Origin: a virus
Reading direction: 5' to 3' (one strand)
Length of the DNA stretch: 23,779 nucleotides
IMG/VR virus record: IMGVR_UViG_3300030012_001919
Span: 1-23,779 of that record
Below, one piece after another: positions 7,717 to 18,400 of the stretch; positions within the stretch are counted from its first letter, which is position 1, and each line of letters starts with the position of its first letter. Both the position numbers and the translations under genes were made by a program. The notes beneath the pieces are model-generated. The model saw only the letters and a list, made by a program, of their open reading frames with translations, was not told where the DNA came from and did not search any database.

Positions 7717-7987
7717 GATAGGATTTGCAGGATTAAGTGCTACAATACTTTTTATGACATTTAAATGGATGACATCTGAATTAAATAAAAAGATAGATGA
7801 CTTGCAAGATATTGTAATAAAACTTATTGATGCAAAAAATAATTTAAAAGAAGCTATATCTGACCATGAACTAAAAATGTTAGATGAATTTAAAAGTATG
7901 GCTGATAATACAACTGATCAACTTAATTACATTGAAAGTAAGCTTGGCAATGGTAGAGGTTCTAAGCAAAGAAGGAGAAGTAATTAA
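7697..7987 (+). CDS. Holin-like protein: N-terminal membrane segment plus coiled coil (96 aa)
   Basis: A 96-residue protein. Residues about 6-24 are hydrophobic (IGFAGLSATILFMTFKWM) and are followed by a long amphipathic helix (LNKKIDDLQDIVIKLIDAKN) and a basic tail (GSKQRRRSN). One N-terminal span followed by a coiled coil is the layout of BhlA/UviB-type holin-like proteins. Two ATGs stand side by side at 7697 and 7700; AAGGG at 7692-7696 is too close to the first, so translation may begin at 7700. Its stop overlaps the next start (TAATG). It is the second holin-like candidate in this operon, the first being at 5026. Confidence 0.65.
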   Translation: MMENWTEIGFAGLSATILFMTFKWMTSELNKKIDDLQDIVIKLIDAKNNLKEAISDHELKMLDEFKSMADNTTDQLNYIESKLGNGRGSKQRRRSN

Positions 7988-9924
7988 TGCCAAAAGAGGC
8001 ATTTGAAATAAAATCATTTGATGTAGGAGTAGCTACTAGTCCTTCTTCAAGAGATGTAGCTCCTAATGCAGCAGTACACTCTGAGAATATAGATTCTTTA
8101 ACAGAACAAGGTAAGCTTGTACCTATTCCTGGTCAAACCAATTGGATAAATTATACTGGAACTGACTTTGCTGAATTGCAAAGAGTAAATCAAGTAGGTG
8201 AAAGAGATTTAATTATTTATGATAATAGTGGCAATGCTGGTAACCTAAATTTAGTTAGCGATGTATATGAATTTAATACTGCTAAATCTTTAGATGGTGC
8301 TATAGGTTCATTAGGCAATCAACCAGATGTTAACTTTGTAACAAATAATAGTGAGTTACATATTGGTGGCACATCTAATTCTTTTAATTTACCTGCTACT
8401 GCAAAATCTATAATATTTTTAAATGGAAGAACACAATTTAATACTGGCTCTACAACTGGATATAATTTATTTGATTCTGAATGTCACAATCCTGATGATT
8501 TTCTTACAATAACTGTACAGGAAAGCACACAAAATGCTGTTATTCCTTACAGTGATGCAGCTTATCATTATGCATTTAGTGTAGTATATGATGAATATCA
8601 AGAATCACCATTATACTTTGAAGAAAATATAGGTATAAATACATGGGGTAGACACGCTAAAGTAGATGAAAATAGTGGTGCTAATAATACTAACAAAGGT
8701 ATAAAAGTAACTATAGCAATAGATACAGGAGATACAAAGTTTACTAAAAGAATTACTAATTTAAGGGTATATCGTGGTACATCACCAAGAAGTCAATTTA
8801 AAGCAGTAGGGTTTTATAGACTTGTAAAAGATTTTAATTTAATGACATATGCAGGTGCATCTACTAGTGGCAATACAAAGACCATTACTTTTCACGACCT
8901 AAATGAAGAACTAGGTACATCCTATGAGGACAATACAGGTATACCACAAACACTTGAAACTACACATGTAAACTATAAATTATCTGAAAAACTTGATAAT
9001 TCATTATTTATAGCTGATTGTATGCAATCTGACATAGGTTTTGAATCACAAACATATATTTTTAAAAGTAAACCTTATAGATTTAATACATTTGATTGGA
9101 CATTAGATTATGTTCGTATTGATTTTTTACCTACTGCTTTAGCATCTTTCTTAGGTAAATTATATGTTTTTGGTGAAAATAAAATGATAAAGGTAAATCC
9201 TCAAACATTAGTAGTAGAAGATGAGTTTGATGGTGTTGGATGTTTAAATCAAAATTGTGTATTAGTAACTGAGTATGGTATGGCTATTGCAGATGATAGA
9301 AATATTTATCTACATAATGGTAGTAACCCTGCACCAATTAGTAATGTTATAAACGAAGGATCAAGCTATTCATGGCAGAATAGACTAAAGACTTACGATT
9401 CATTTATGTTGTTTGATTCTAAAAGAAATTCTATAATAACATTTTTTCAAACTAATTTAGTTCAAGGTGATGAACAATGGGCATGGGCATATAATATATC
9501 GCAAAGCAGATGGGATTTGTATAAATTTGGAAACACAGTTTTTAAAGGTGGATATAACAACAAAGAGGGTGATGTTGTTATTGCTGATAGTAATTCACTT
9601 GAAAAATTATTTACATCTACAACTGAATTAGCTTTTACATGGCAAAGTGGTGATTTAAATATAGGTACGGATTCTCAAAGAAAAATATTTTTTAAGATAT
9701 ATGTATTTGGTACTGGCACTATAGATGTACAATACGCTATAGATAAAGGTTCTTTTTCTTCAGCATCTTCTGTCAATGCTAGTACCTTAACTAATGAAGC
9801 TAATGGTATTACTCTTCCTGCAAATGCTAGAAAGGGTAAAACTATTGCTGTTAAGGTAAGTGGTACTAATGGTGAAAAAGTAGACTCTATAGCAATTGTA
9901 TTAAGAAAGTTGTCAATCAAATGA
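7987..9924 (+). CDS. Tail/head-completion structural protein (nozzle or stabiliser type)
   Basis: A 645-residue protein that looks almost entirely beta-stranded with many aromatic and Asn/Gly turns. Features seen are an N-terminal F-E-I-K-S-F-D-V-G-V-A, a middle part with LRVYRGTSPRS, and a region around residues 380-480 with FGENKMIKVNP, YGMAIADDRNIYLHNG and Q-S-R-W-D-L-Y-K-F. Such regularly spaced blade-like strands occur in tail nozzle/tail-tubular proteins and packaged-DNA stabilisers of podoviruses. Position just before ejection proteins agrees. I cannot name the exact family, so tail nozzle versus head-completion protein stays open. The stop overlaps the next gene by ATGA. Confidence 0.55.
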   Translation: MPKEAFEIKSFDVGVATSPSSRDVAPNAAVHSENIDSLTEQGKLVPIPGQTNWINYTGTDFAELQRVNQVGERDLIIYDNSGNAGNLNLVSDVYEFNTAKSLDGAIGSLGNQPDVNFVTNNSELHIGGTSNSFNLPATAKSIIFLNGRTQFNTGSTTGYNLFDSECHNPDDFLTITVQESTQNAVIPYSDAAYHYAFSVVYDEYQESPLYFEENIGINTWGRHAKVDENSGANNTNKGIKVTIAIDTGDTKFTKRITNLRVYRGTSPRSQFKAVGFYRLVKDFNLMTYAGASTSGNTKTITFHDLNEELGTSYEDNTGIPQTLETTHVNYKLSEKLDNSLFIADCMQSDIGFESQTYIFKSKPYRFNTFDWTLDYVRIDFLPTALASFLGKLYVFGENKMIKVNPQTLVVEDEFDGVGCLNQNCVLVTEYGMAIADDRNIYLHNGSNPAPISNVINEGSSYSWQNRLKTYDSFMLFDSKRNSIITFFQTNLVQGDEQWAWAYNISQSRWDLYKFGNTVFKGGYNNKEGDVVIADSNSLEKLFTSTTELAFTWQSGDLNIGTDSQRKIFFKIYVFGTGTIDVQYAIDKGSFSSASSVNASTLTNEANGITLPANARKGKTIAVKVSGTNGEKVDSIAIVLRKLSIK

Positions 9925-10205
9925 GAAAATTAATAGATAGTGTATTGGCTAAAAGCTTTGGTGAAATAGCTAGTAGACCTAAAGTAAAAATAGAAGATAA
10001 AGATTTAAAAATTGTAATAGATGATATATATCTAAAAATAAATGCAATAGAAAAAAGATTAACTAACCTAAGACCTCCTGCTCAAAACTTTGAAGGGAAC
10101 GCTGGTGATGTAAGAGTTGTTAAAGACAAGACAGATGACAAAGTTTACATTGAAGCTAAATCTGATGAGGGTTGGGCAAAAACAGAATTAACTTTAAAGG
10201 ATTAA
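9921..10205 (+). CDS. Small structural or assembly protein (94 aa)
   Basis: A 94-residue protein starting at an ATGA overlap with the 645-residue gene. The first ~55 residues are helical and charged (KIEDKDLKIVIDDIYLKINA), followed by a short beta part (GDVRVVKDKTDDKVYIEAKS) ending in W-A-K-T-E-L-T-L. Helix-then-beta-hairpin proteins of this kind often trimerise as small tail or fibre adaptors, which is only a suggestion here. No family recognised. Confidence 0.65.
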   Translation: MRKLIDSVLAKSFGEIASRPKVKIEDKDLKIVIDDIYLKINAIEKRLTNLRPPAQNFEGNAGDVRVVKDKTDDKVYIEAKSDEGWAKTELTLKD

Positions 10206-10208
10206 ATT

Positions 10209-11171
10209 ATGAGTATGCTATCACAAGCGTTGGGATTTGATAGAGCTAATAATTTTAGAACTGATATAGATACATCAGCACTAGAACAACAATATGCTTC
10301 ATTAAATGACCCATATGCTAATTTTGATTATTATAGAAGAGCTATGGGTGACAACCGAGCTAATCTAAACACAATGCTAGGAGTACAGGCTGCACAAGGT
10401 GGAAGTAGTGCTATAGCTCAACAACAAGCACAACGTATGGCTTCACAAGGTGGTGAAAGCGTATTAAATCAATTAGGTGCTGAATATGGTAGAAGGCAAA
10501 ATCAAGCTGTCAATGTAGCAAATCAACTAGCTAATTACGATTTACAAGAAATACAATTAGAAGATCAAAAAAGACAAATGCAACAAGGTGCAGCAATGGA
10601 GCCATTTAAACTAGGAGTATCTGCTTTAACAGGTGGAGTGGGTGCATCTATACTTGGAGGTTTAAGTACAGGTGCAAAAGCAATAGGTGGATTAATGGGT
10701 AATGCTGGTAACATTGCAGGTAATATTGGAGGTGCAGTTAGTAATGTAGCTAGTGGTATAGGTAATGCATTTACACAAGGATTTGGTAGTGGCATGGGAG
10801 CAATTGGTAATACTTTGGCTAGTGGAATACAAGGAGCAGGAGGCTTACTACAAAGAGCTGGTCAAGGTATAGGTAATTTTGTTAATCAACAACAAGCTGT
10901 TCCACAAATGGGAGATGCACCTGCACCACAAATAAATTATAATGCTATACCACCAGAACAAATGGCTATAAATGCAGGAGGCATGATGGCTCCACAACAA
11001 GGAGGTACAATAGCACCCCCACCACAAATGGGACCAGCTCCTACATTTATGGGTGGAGGTATGAATATGAGTATGTTAAATAGAGTAGTGTCAGCTCCAG
11101 CATATAGTAATTTTGGAATGGGTAGAAATAGTTTTGGTTTAGCTACACCACCAATGTTAGGAAGGTATTAA
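10209..11171 (+). CDS. Ejection (internal virion) protein with Gly-rich membrane-type core
   Basis: A 320-residue protein. Residues 1-125 are helical and Gln/Ala-rich (IAQQQAQRMASQGG, L-G-A-E-Y-G-R-R-Q-N-Q). Residues about 130-225 are a Gly/Ala/Ile-rich stretch with glycine-zipper spacing (GGVGASILGGLSTGAKAIGG). The C-terminus is Pro/Gln/Met-rich. This is typical of podovirus ejection proteins (T7 gp14 or P22 gp7 type), which leave the capsid with the DNA and insert in the host envelope. The two following genes are also ejection-like. Sequence similarity to a named protein is not claimed; composition and order carry the call. Confidence 0.6.
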   Translation: MSMLSQALGFDRANNFRTDIDTSALEQQYASLNDPYANFDYYRRAMGDNRANLNTMLGVQAAQGGSSAIAQQQAQRMASQGGESVLNQLGAEYGRRQNQAVNVANQLANYDLQEIQLEDQKRQMQQGAAMEPFKLGVSALTGGVGASILGGLSTGAKAIGGLMGNAGNIAGNIGGAVSNVASGIGNAFTQGFGSGMGAIGNTLASGIQGAGGLLQRAGQGIGNFVNQQQAVPQMGDAPAPQINYNAIPPEQMAINAGGMMAPQQGGTIAPPPQMGPAPTFMGGGMNMSMLNRVVSAPAYSNFGMGRNSFGLATPPMLGRY

Positions 11172-11172
11172 T

Positions 11173-12405
11173 ATGAGTTTAGTAGATTCACTAGACGCAA
11201 AATTATTTGCGAGAAAAGACAAACAATTTGAACAAAACATGCAGATGGAAAATCTGAAGTTAAAGTCAGTAATTGCTGCTAACGATGCAAAGTTTAAAGA
11301 AGGTCAATTAGCTAATCAGCAATCACAAATTGTAGGCAATCAACAATATAGAAATGCATTAGTTGATATTCAAAATGCTAATTTGGCATTGAACCAAAGA
11401 AAACAAGCATTTGATGAAGATGAAAGAATGGCATTTAGAGACCCACAATTAGCTAATTTACAAGCTAGAACAGGTTTGACTCAAGCACAAACAGGTACTC
11501 AAACAGCTAGAACAAATCAAATTAACTTAGATAATCGTTTTGCTGAACAATCATTTGACCGAAGATTAGACAATCTTTCATTAACAAATGAATTACAAAG
11601 AGGTCAAATTAAAGCACAAGACCTAGCTTATCGGTTAGGTGATGCTACGTTTGCAGATAAAGTAGCTATGTCTGGTCTTGGAGTTAAAGGAGCAGAATTA
11701 AGTAATGAAGGTGCAAGATTAGGAAATATAGGTGCAGGTATAACAAATCAAATGAATCAAAACATTTTAACTTATCAACCAGAAACGCTTAAGCAAAATT
11801 TAGAAGCAGGTCAAGTTGGTATTGATGCAACCAAACAAAGTATAGAAGCATCTAAAGCTAAAATGGAAAATGATAAAGCTAGATTAAATATAGAAAATGA
11901 AAAACTTGGTTTAGCTAAAAATGAACACGCATTTCAAAAAGAACAATATGAAGCTATGATGGAGAAAATGCCTACCGAAGCTGGATTTATAAAAGAGCAT
12001 ACTAACATGCTAAATCCTATTACTAATGCTATATTAGCTAATGTTGATACTAAAGGTAACAATAGGAAATCATGGGCAAAATCTTTTTTAGGATATGCGT
12101 TTGCTAGTCCAAGTTTAGTACAAAGTGGAAAAGCCGATAGAGAAATAATTAAAAGTATCAAACAAACAAAGTTTAATGATATAAATAAAATGCTTGGAAA
12201 CATAAATACTATGTTAGGTAGTGGTAATGCTAGTACTGACCAAATAAATGCTAGTAACGCTGCAGCACAATTTCTTATTAATAATTCTAAAGATTTTGGA
12301 TTTAGTAAAGTACAAAGAAAAGATCTAGTGTTAGAGGCACAAAGAATAACTAATATGATAAATGCTGGTAAGAAAGCATCTGTTCCACCAATGCAAACAC
12401 AATAA
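11173..12405 (+). CDS. Ejection (internal virion) protein, Gln/Asn-rich coiled coil
   Basis: A 410-residue protein made of long helices rich in Gln, Asn, Lys and Ala with few aromatics. Recurrent heptad-like stretches include ARTGLTQAQTGTQTARTNQI and IEASKAKMENDKARLNIEN. The C-terminal third is more globular (KSFLGYAFASPSLVQSGKAD). No membrane segment is evident. Its length, helical build and place between a Gly-rich ejection protein and the giant protein match the middle ejection protein of podoviruses, which forms part of the trans-envelope channel. It begins one base after the previous stop, and the giant gene begins directly after its own stop. Confidence 0.6.
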   Translation: MSLVDSLDAKLFARKDKQFEQNMQMENLKLKSVIAANDAKFKEGQLANQQSQIVGNQQYRNALVDIQNANLALNQRKQAFDEDERMAFRDPQLANLQARTGLTQAQTGTQTARTNQINLDNRFAEQSFDRRLDNLSLTNELQRGQIKAQDLAYRLGDATFADKVAMSGLGVKGAELSNEGARLGNIGAGITNQMNQNILTYQPETLKQNLEAGQVGIDATKQSIEASKAKMENDKARLNIENEKLGLAKNEHAFQKEQYEAMMEKMPTEAGFIKEHTNMLNPITNAILANVDTKGNNRKSWAKSFLGYAFASPSLVQSGKADREIIKSIKQTKFNDINKMLGNINTMLGSGNASTDQINASNAAAQFLINNSKDFGFSKVQRKDLVLEAQRITNMINAGKKASVPPMQTQ

Positions 12406-15400
12406 ATGTCACAATATTTACTCGACCTTTACAGTCAATCTCCAGACATATTTAGTGATGAGGAAGTAGACCAACTAGAATCATTCGCAAAAGATAATAA
12501 TATATCTTTTATGCGAAACCCCAATAGTATGGACTTTTCCATAGGTAGAACCCTAAAGCAAACTGCACAAGGGTTTGCATCTGGAATGACTACGTTAAAA
12601 ATAGGTGAAGCTCCTAGAAACGAAGCAGAAAGAATAGCTAATAGTGTAGGTCATTTATTTGGATTTATAGGTATTATTCCTGGAGCAGGTACTCTTTTAA
12701 GTGCTGGTACTAAAGCTTTAGGAACAGGAGTAAAAGCCGTAGGTATCGGTTCTAAGATTGCAAAAGCTACAAAAGTAACAGGACAACCAGGAAGATTTGG
12801 TGGTGTTGCAACTGGTGTTTCTGTACCTATGATGGCAACAAATGCATTGTTTAGTGGTGTATCAAGAGGAGCCAAAGCATTACCAGCTAATAGAGTTACT
12901 AATTTTTTTAAAGATACAAGTAAACTTGGTAATATAACACAACAAGCTTTGCACCTAGGTACAGCAAGTGCTGTATCTTCTTGGCAAGAAGGTTTAGACA
13001 CTATGATGTCTAGCTTTGTACAGGGTACTGTAGCTGGTGGTGTTTTTGCAGGTATACCGAATTTTAAAACACTAAACAACCTTGTAAAAAATCCTGACCC
13101 AGTAAAACAACAACAAGGACTAAATGGTGTTCGTGCTTTAGCTGGTGCTATAGCTAATACAGGGTTAGTAGCAGGTACTAGTGCATTATCTGGAATGGAA
13201 GTACCTCCATCAGAATATATTTATCAAGCATTGTTAGGTGGATATTTTGGTTATAAGACCCAACCTTTTGAGCAACAACTTGCTGGTAAAAGAGTAGGTC
13301 AAGCTGTACAAGAAAGACAAGAACGTATTGCTAATGAAGGTGAACCTTTTTATTACTTAACTAAAGACAACATTAAAGATTATCAAACTTTACCTACAGA
13401 AACTAAATCATATATAGATACACAATTAGCAGTTGACCCTCAAACAAGACAACTAATAGCACAACTCGCACCGAAAGAATCTTTTCAATTAGGACAAAAC
13501 TTTGTAGAGGGTATCAATAAAAAAACTGGTAAACCTATTTATGTAGATTTAAATGCAGGTGTAAACAAAAAGAATCAATTAAAAACATACGAATTAGAGA
13601 GTGTAGATGCCTCTAAACCTTTAGTATCTAAATTGGTTAGTGTAAATAATGTAGATGTTATAGAGCCAGTTACATTTAAAAAAGCTAGAAAAGATGCTGT
13701 TTATGAAATAGATGAATCTTCTATTGATTTTACTACAAGTGAGTTGCAAGGTGATAAATTAAATAGAGTATTAAATACATTAGAAAAAGATGGATTTAAT
13801 AGATTTGAAGCAGAAACTAATTTAATCAAAGTATCAAAAAGTTTTAATCGTGGTATAGACCAAGCTGAACAATTAGAAGCATTTAGAAAATTATATCCAC
13901 AATCCTTTAGTAAAATAGAAAGAGATCTTCAATCATATATAAGATATAACGAGGGATTAAAAGAGGTTAATCAAATAGTTTATGTAGATAGTCCTGATGG
14001 TGGCATAAAGCCTAGAGGTAGCATTAGTTTAGATAATAATGTAATTACTAAAATGAAACATAACAGTTTATTAGATGATACTGTTATAGGTTTGTCTAAA
14101 GGTTTACCTCATTTACAAAACAAACCTGTTGAAGTTAGAGGTGTACAAGAACTTCAATATTATCATGTAAAAGATAATCAAGGAAAATTTATTGAACAAA
14201 GATTATTAGATGCTGATGTATTTATTAATAGCAAAACAGGTAAAGAAACAAACCTTGCTAATGACGTTCGTGTAGATTTGGCATTAAATCAAGAAGCATA
14301 TATTTTATCTAGTAAAAAAGCTAAAGGCACATTACAAGTTGTTCCATTCTTAGTACCTGTTTCAGGAGCTACTAACATAGCACAAGGATATGCTAAATCA
14401 GTAGGTTCACTTGCTCAATACAAAAAACTAAGAAATGATTTTAGTAATAATATTGTTGGTACACAAATAGGCACAACAGGTAAATCTCTTACTAAGAGAC
14501 AAGCTAATAATTTATACGATAGAATGTTTGCTAGTAATATACGTTTATTAGAAAACATGAATGGACTACCTTTAAAAGATATGTTAAAGGCTACTAAGAA
14601 AAACAAAAAAGCGTTTGTCTTAGATGTTGTAGATTTTAATAATAGGATGCAATTATTTGATGCAGCTGAACCTGGACTTTCAAAAACAAGATTTATTAAT
14701 AACAAAGGTAAAGTCACATTAAAAGATTCTGAAATAAATGCTAATGGTGATGTTGAGTTAAAGTTTGCATTAATTAACAGTAAAAATCAAAATATTGTAG
14801 ATAAGGTTGGACAAGAAATAAATGCTCATGTTGATGGTATTGTATTTTTAAGAAAAGATTTATTTAAAAAAATGTTAGATGAGGGTGGTTTTCCAAACAG
14901 GTCATCTATTTTAAAAGGAACTATTGCTAGTAAAGAAGCTGGTAAAGGATTGTTGTTAGGCAAATTAGCTTATTTTGAAGCACCAAGTATAATAAATAAA
15001 TCTTTAGTAACTAAGAAAATACATGGTGAAATATATGATACTGCTATTAAACAAACAGGATTACGAAAATTTGCATCTGCAAAATACTTACCTATAAACA
15101 GAAGAGGTTTTGACCCAATAAGATATATAGGCAAAGATTATATAACTAAAATAAAGCCTGAAGATATAAGACTTAATTTATCTGTATATGAAAACCCACA
15201 AAGCAGTCTTAAACCACAAAAGGTAGTACAACAATTATTAACTACTCCTTCATTACAACAACTTAGTAAAAAAAGTTTAAATGAATTATATGATTATGTG
15301 CAAAAAGAAGGTATAGATGGTGACCCTGTAATTCGTAAAAAGATAGAAGATCATCTTGCTAGAAAAAAAGTTCTTACTGACAATGAAATATCCAAATTAA

Positions 15401-18400
15401 ATATAGATGACATACCTATAGATTTAATAGCAAGTATAACACAACAACAAACATCAAGTAGATTATACTCACATGTATTTAAAAAACTATTATCAGCAGA
15501 TAATCAATACCTCAAAAGTGATATACAAACACAAGCACAATTAGACTTACTGAAAAATGCTAGAAGGTTTAATGCTAGTGGTGATAGGATTATAACAGTA
15601 GCAGAATTAAATCCTGCTGTAACTAATCACAAATGGGTTACTAATTTTTCTGACCAAGTAATTACTAAATATATTATAGATAGAGTTATATCTCCTAAAG
15701 TAAAGTATTCTGGTAAAGCTATTGGTGTACCTAACAATATTGTTTATAGGAAAATATTAAAAACACAAGAAGGTGAAATGCATCTTGGCAATGAATGGAA
15801 AAACTTTATTATTCGTGTTGGTGATAAAGAAATGACTCTTGGTAATGCATATGCAGAATACACCCAGAAGAAGCTTTCTAAGGCTCGTAAAGCACAGTTA
15901 GAGGATGCTTTTGAGTTTGTTGTTACTAGAGTTCCAATTGATGCATTAAGTGGCATTAGAGCCTTAAAATTCAAAGGATTTACAGGGGATAGAGGTGCAG
16001 GAATTGTATTAAATGGTAAGGATATGATACAATTTTCTGGAATGGATTTAGATATTGATAGTGTATTTCTATATCAATCAATGCCAAAGTCTTTTAGAAA
16101 ACAACTAAAGAAGAATAAAGATGAGTTTTATCAAGGTGGTAAGTTTATAGACGCTAAAAGTAAACAAGCAGAAAGACAATTTACAGTATCAGAATATGGT
16201 GATAAAAAACTATCTGATATAAGAAGCAGTAATATATCTGTATTTGACCCATCGTTAAGAGTGCAAGTAGGTCAATCTGTATACGAAAGTGCTAAGAGTA
16301 TTGGGGTTGCTGTTAACACTAGCAGAAGAGCAAGAGCTATTTATGAGTATGAAACTAATCGTAAGAATAAAACCATTCAAAGAGATAAGGGTAAAGGCAT
16401 CAGAGAAACTGGTAGAAGCATAACTCAGTTAGCAGCAGATTCAAAAGACTATGCTGGATTAGTAGACAACCAAACATTATCACAAGCTATATATGATAAG
16501 ATTTATAGAAGAAAGAAAAAACCAAAAGAGTTATGGAATGACCCTGAAATAGGTAATATTTTAAAAGTTGATGCTAGTATAAGGGGTAGGAGATGGAATC
16601 GTAAATTACAAAAAACTGAAAAAGCTAGAATAGATGACATCTTACAAGTGATAAATGACACACCTTTGCCAGAAGGATCACCACTTTGGTTACAGCAATA
16701 CGTTAGAAATATGAAGAAGTTTGAGTATGATTTTAATGTTACCAATAAAATAAATACTCGAAACTTAACAAAGCAAACTAATAAACTTATTGATGAGATA
16801 AGTAAGTTAGACTCAGACTTTGATGCATTAATTTTTAAAAATGTACAAGGTTTTAGTATTGAAAAACTAAATGACCCTAATGCACAAAGAAGAAAAATAT
16901 CAGATGCACTATCACAGTTAGTATCTATTAAAAGATTAGCTGGTGCTATTAAAGCTGCTCAAAATAAAGGTGCTACTAAAGAACAAATCTTTGATGCTAT
17001 TAACTTTGCAGAGCAAATAAACTATGCATCATATTTCACAGTTACTAGATTAGATAAAAATAGACTTACCCCTGAAGCATTAGATTATATTAATAAAACA
17101 AATCTTAAAACACCAAACGATGTAAATATAGCATTAAAAGAAAGACTTGATAGATCTTCTCCAGAAATAAAAAATTTAATACAAGAAAAATTAATTAATA
17201 ATATACTTGGACCCACACCACAAGAAATAAATATATCAGTAGTCAAACCGAAAGAATTACCAAAAGGATTGCAAAAAGCAGTAGATGCACAAAAGGGTTC
17301 TGAGGTGCAAAAAGGTTATGTAGCTGATTTACAAAGATTTGGGTTTGTTTCTGAGTTAGTACCAGATTCTATGATAAAGAGCTGGTTTAAAGATTATTCT
17401 AATGTATTTGATGCAATACAAAATAAACCAACAGTATCCTATGCTAGGCAGTTAATAGCAGGTAGTAATAGTAAATATGAAGCAGTACGCACACAAGCAA
17501 AACGAGAAGATAGACTTAATCTAACAATGAATCTTCTAAGGAGAACACCACTTAAAAATCCTACACAACAAACATTAGAATATAAAAAGTATTTATCTGA
17601 AATATTCAATCACCATAGAGAAGCATATACTGAAGGATTTGAAGCAAAGTTTTTAGGTACTGCTGCAATGTCTCCAATGGGAGCTGAAATAAAGATACCA
17701 AGATCGTTAGAACAACTAGATGCTACTACTATGAATAACTTTATAGGTTTCTGGAGAACAGTTACTAATGGAAAACTAGCTAATATGGTTGCTAAAAAAG
17801 GTATGCCATTAAAATGGAAAGACTTTTTCAAGTTTCCAACAACTATATCAGAACAACATTTACAATATGATTTAAAGTGGGCACAGACTAAAGCACCTGT
17901 ACTAAAGCCAGGAAAGGGTGCAGAGCTAAGAGATTTACAAATACCTATATCTAACTCAGGTAAATTACAAGCTACAACACAAGCATCATTAGAAATGTAT
18001 GATTCAGTAAGTCAAAGATTTAATGAGAAGTTAATTAAAAAGTTTGACTATACAGAAAACATACCTACTGAAATTAAATCTGATGTTATTAGTGATGCAG
18101 TTGCTTTGATTGAAATAAAAGGAGCAGATGCACAAATATATAAAGATTCATATGCAAAGGCATTATCAAATCGAGATAAGTACAAAGGCAAGAAATATGT
18201 ATTAACAATTCGTGGTGATAATAGAAAACTGACATATGAAAAATTAGTAAATCAAGTAAGTAAAGATATGGAATCTACTTTAGGTGATGTTCAAGAAGTT
18301 ATTTATGGTAGAAGATTTGCAAATAAAAAAGAATATGATGATGCAAAAATCAATGTAATGGATGAATCAAATCCAAATCATGAGTTTTGGAATTTTGTTG

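Noticed and set aside
12651-13079. Minus-strand 142-residue ORF inside the giant gene
   Set aside because: It is a shadow with low-complexity Pro/Ala/Leu content opposite the Gly/Ala-rich part of the giant gene, with no ribosome site.
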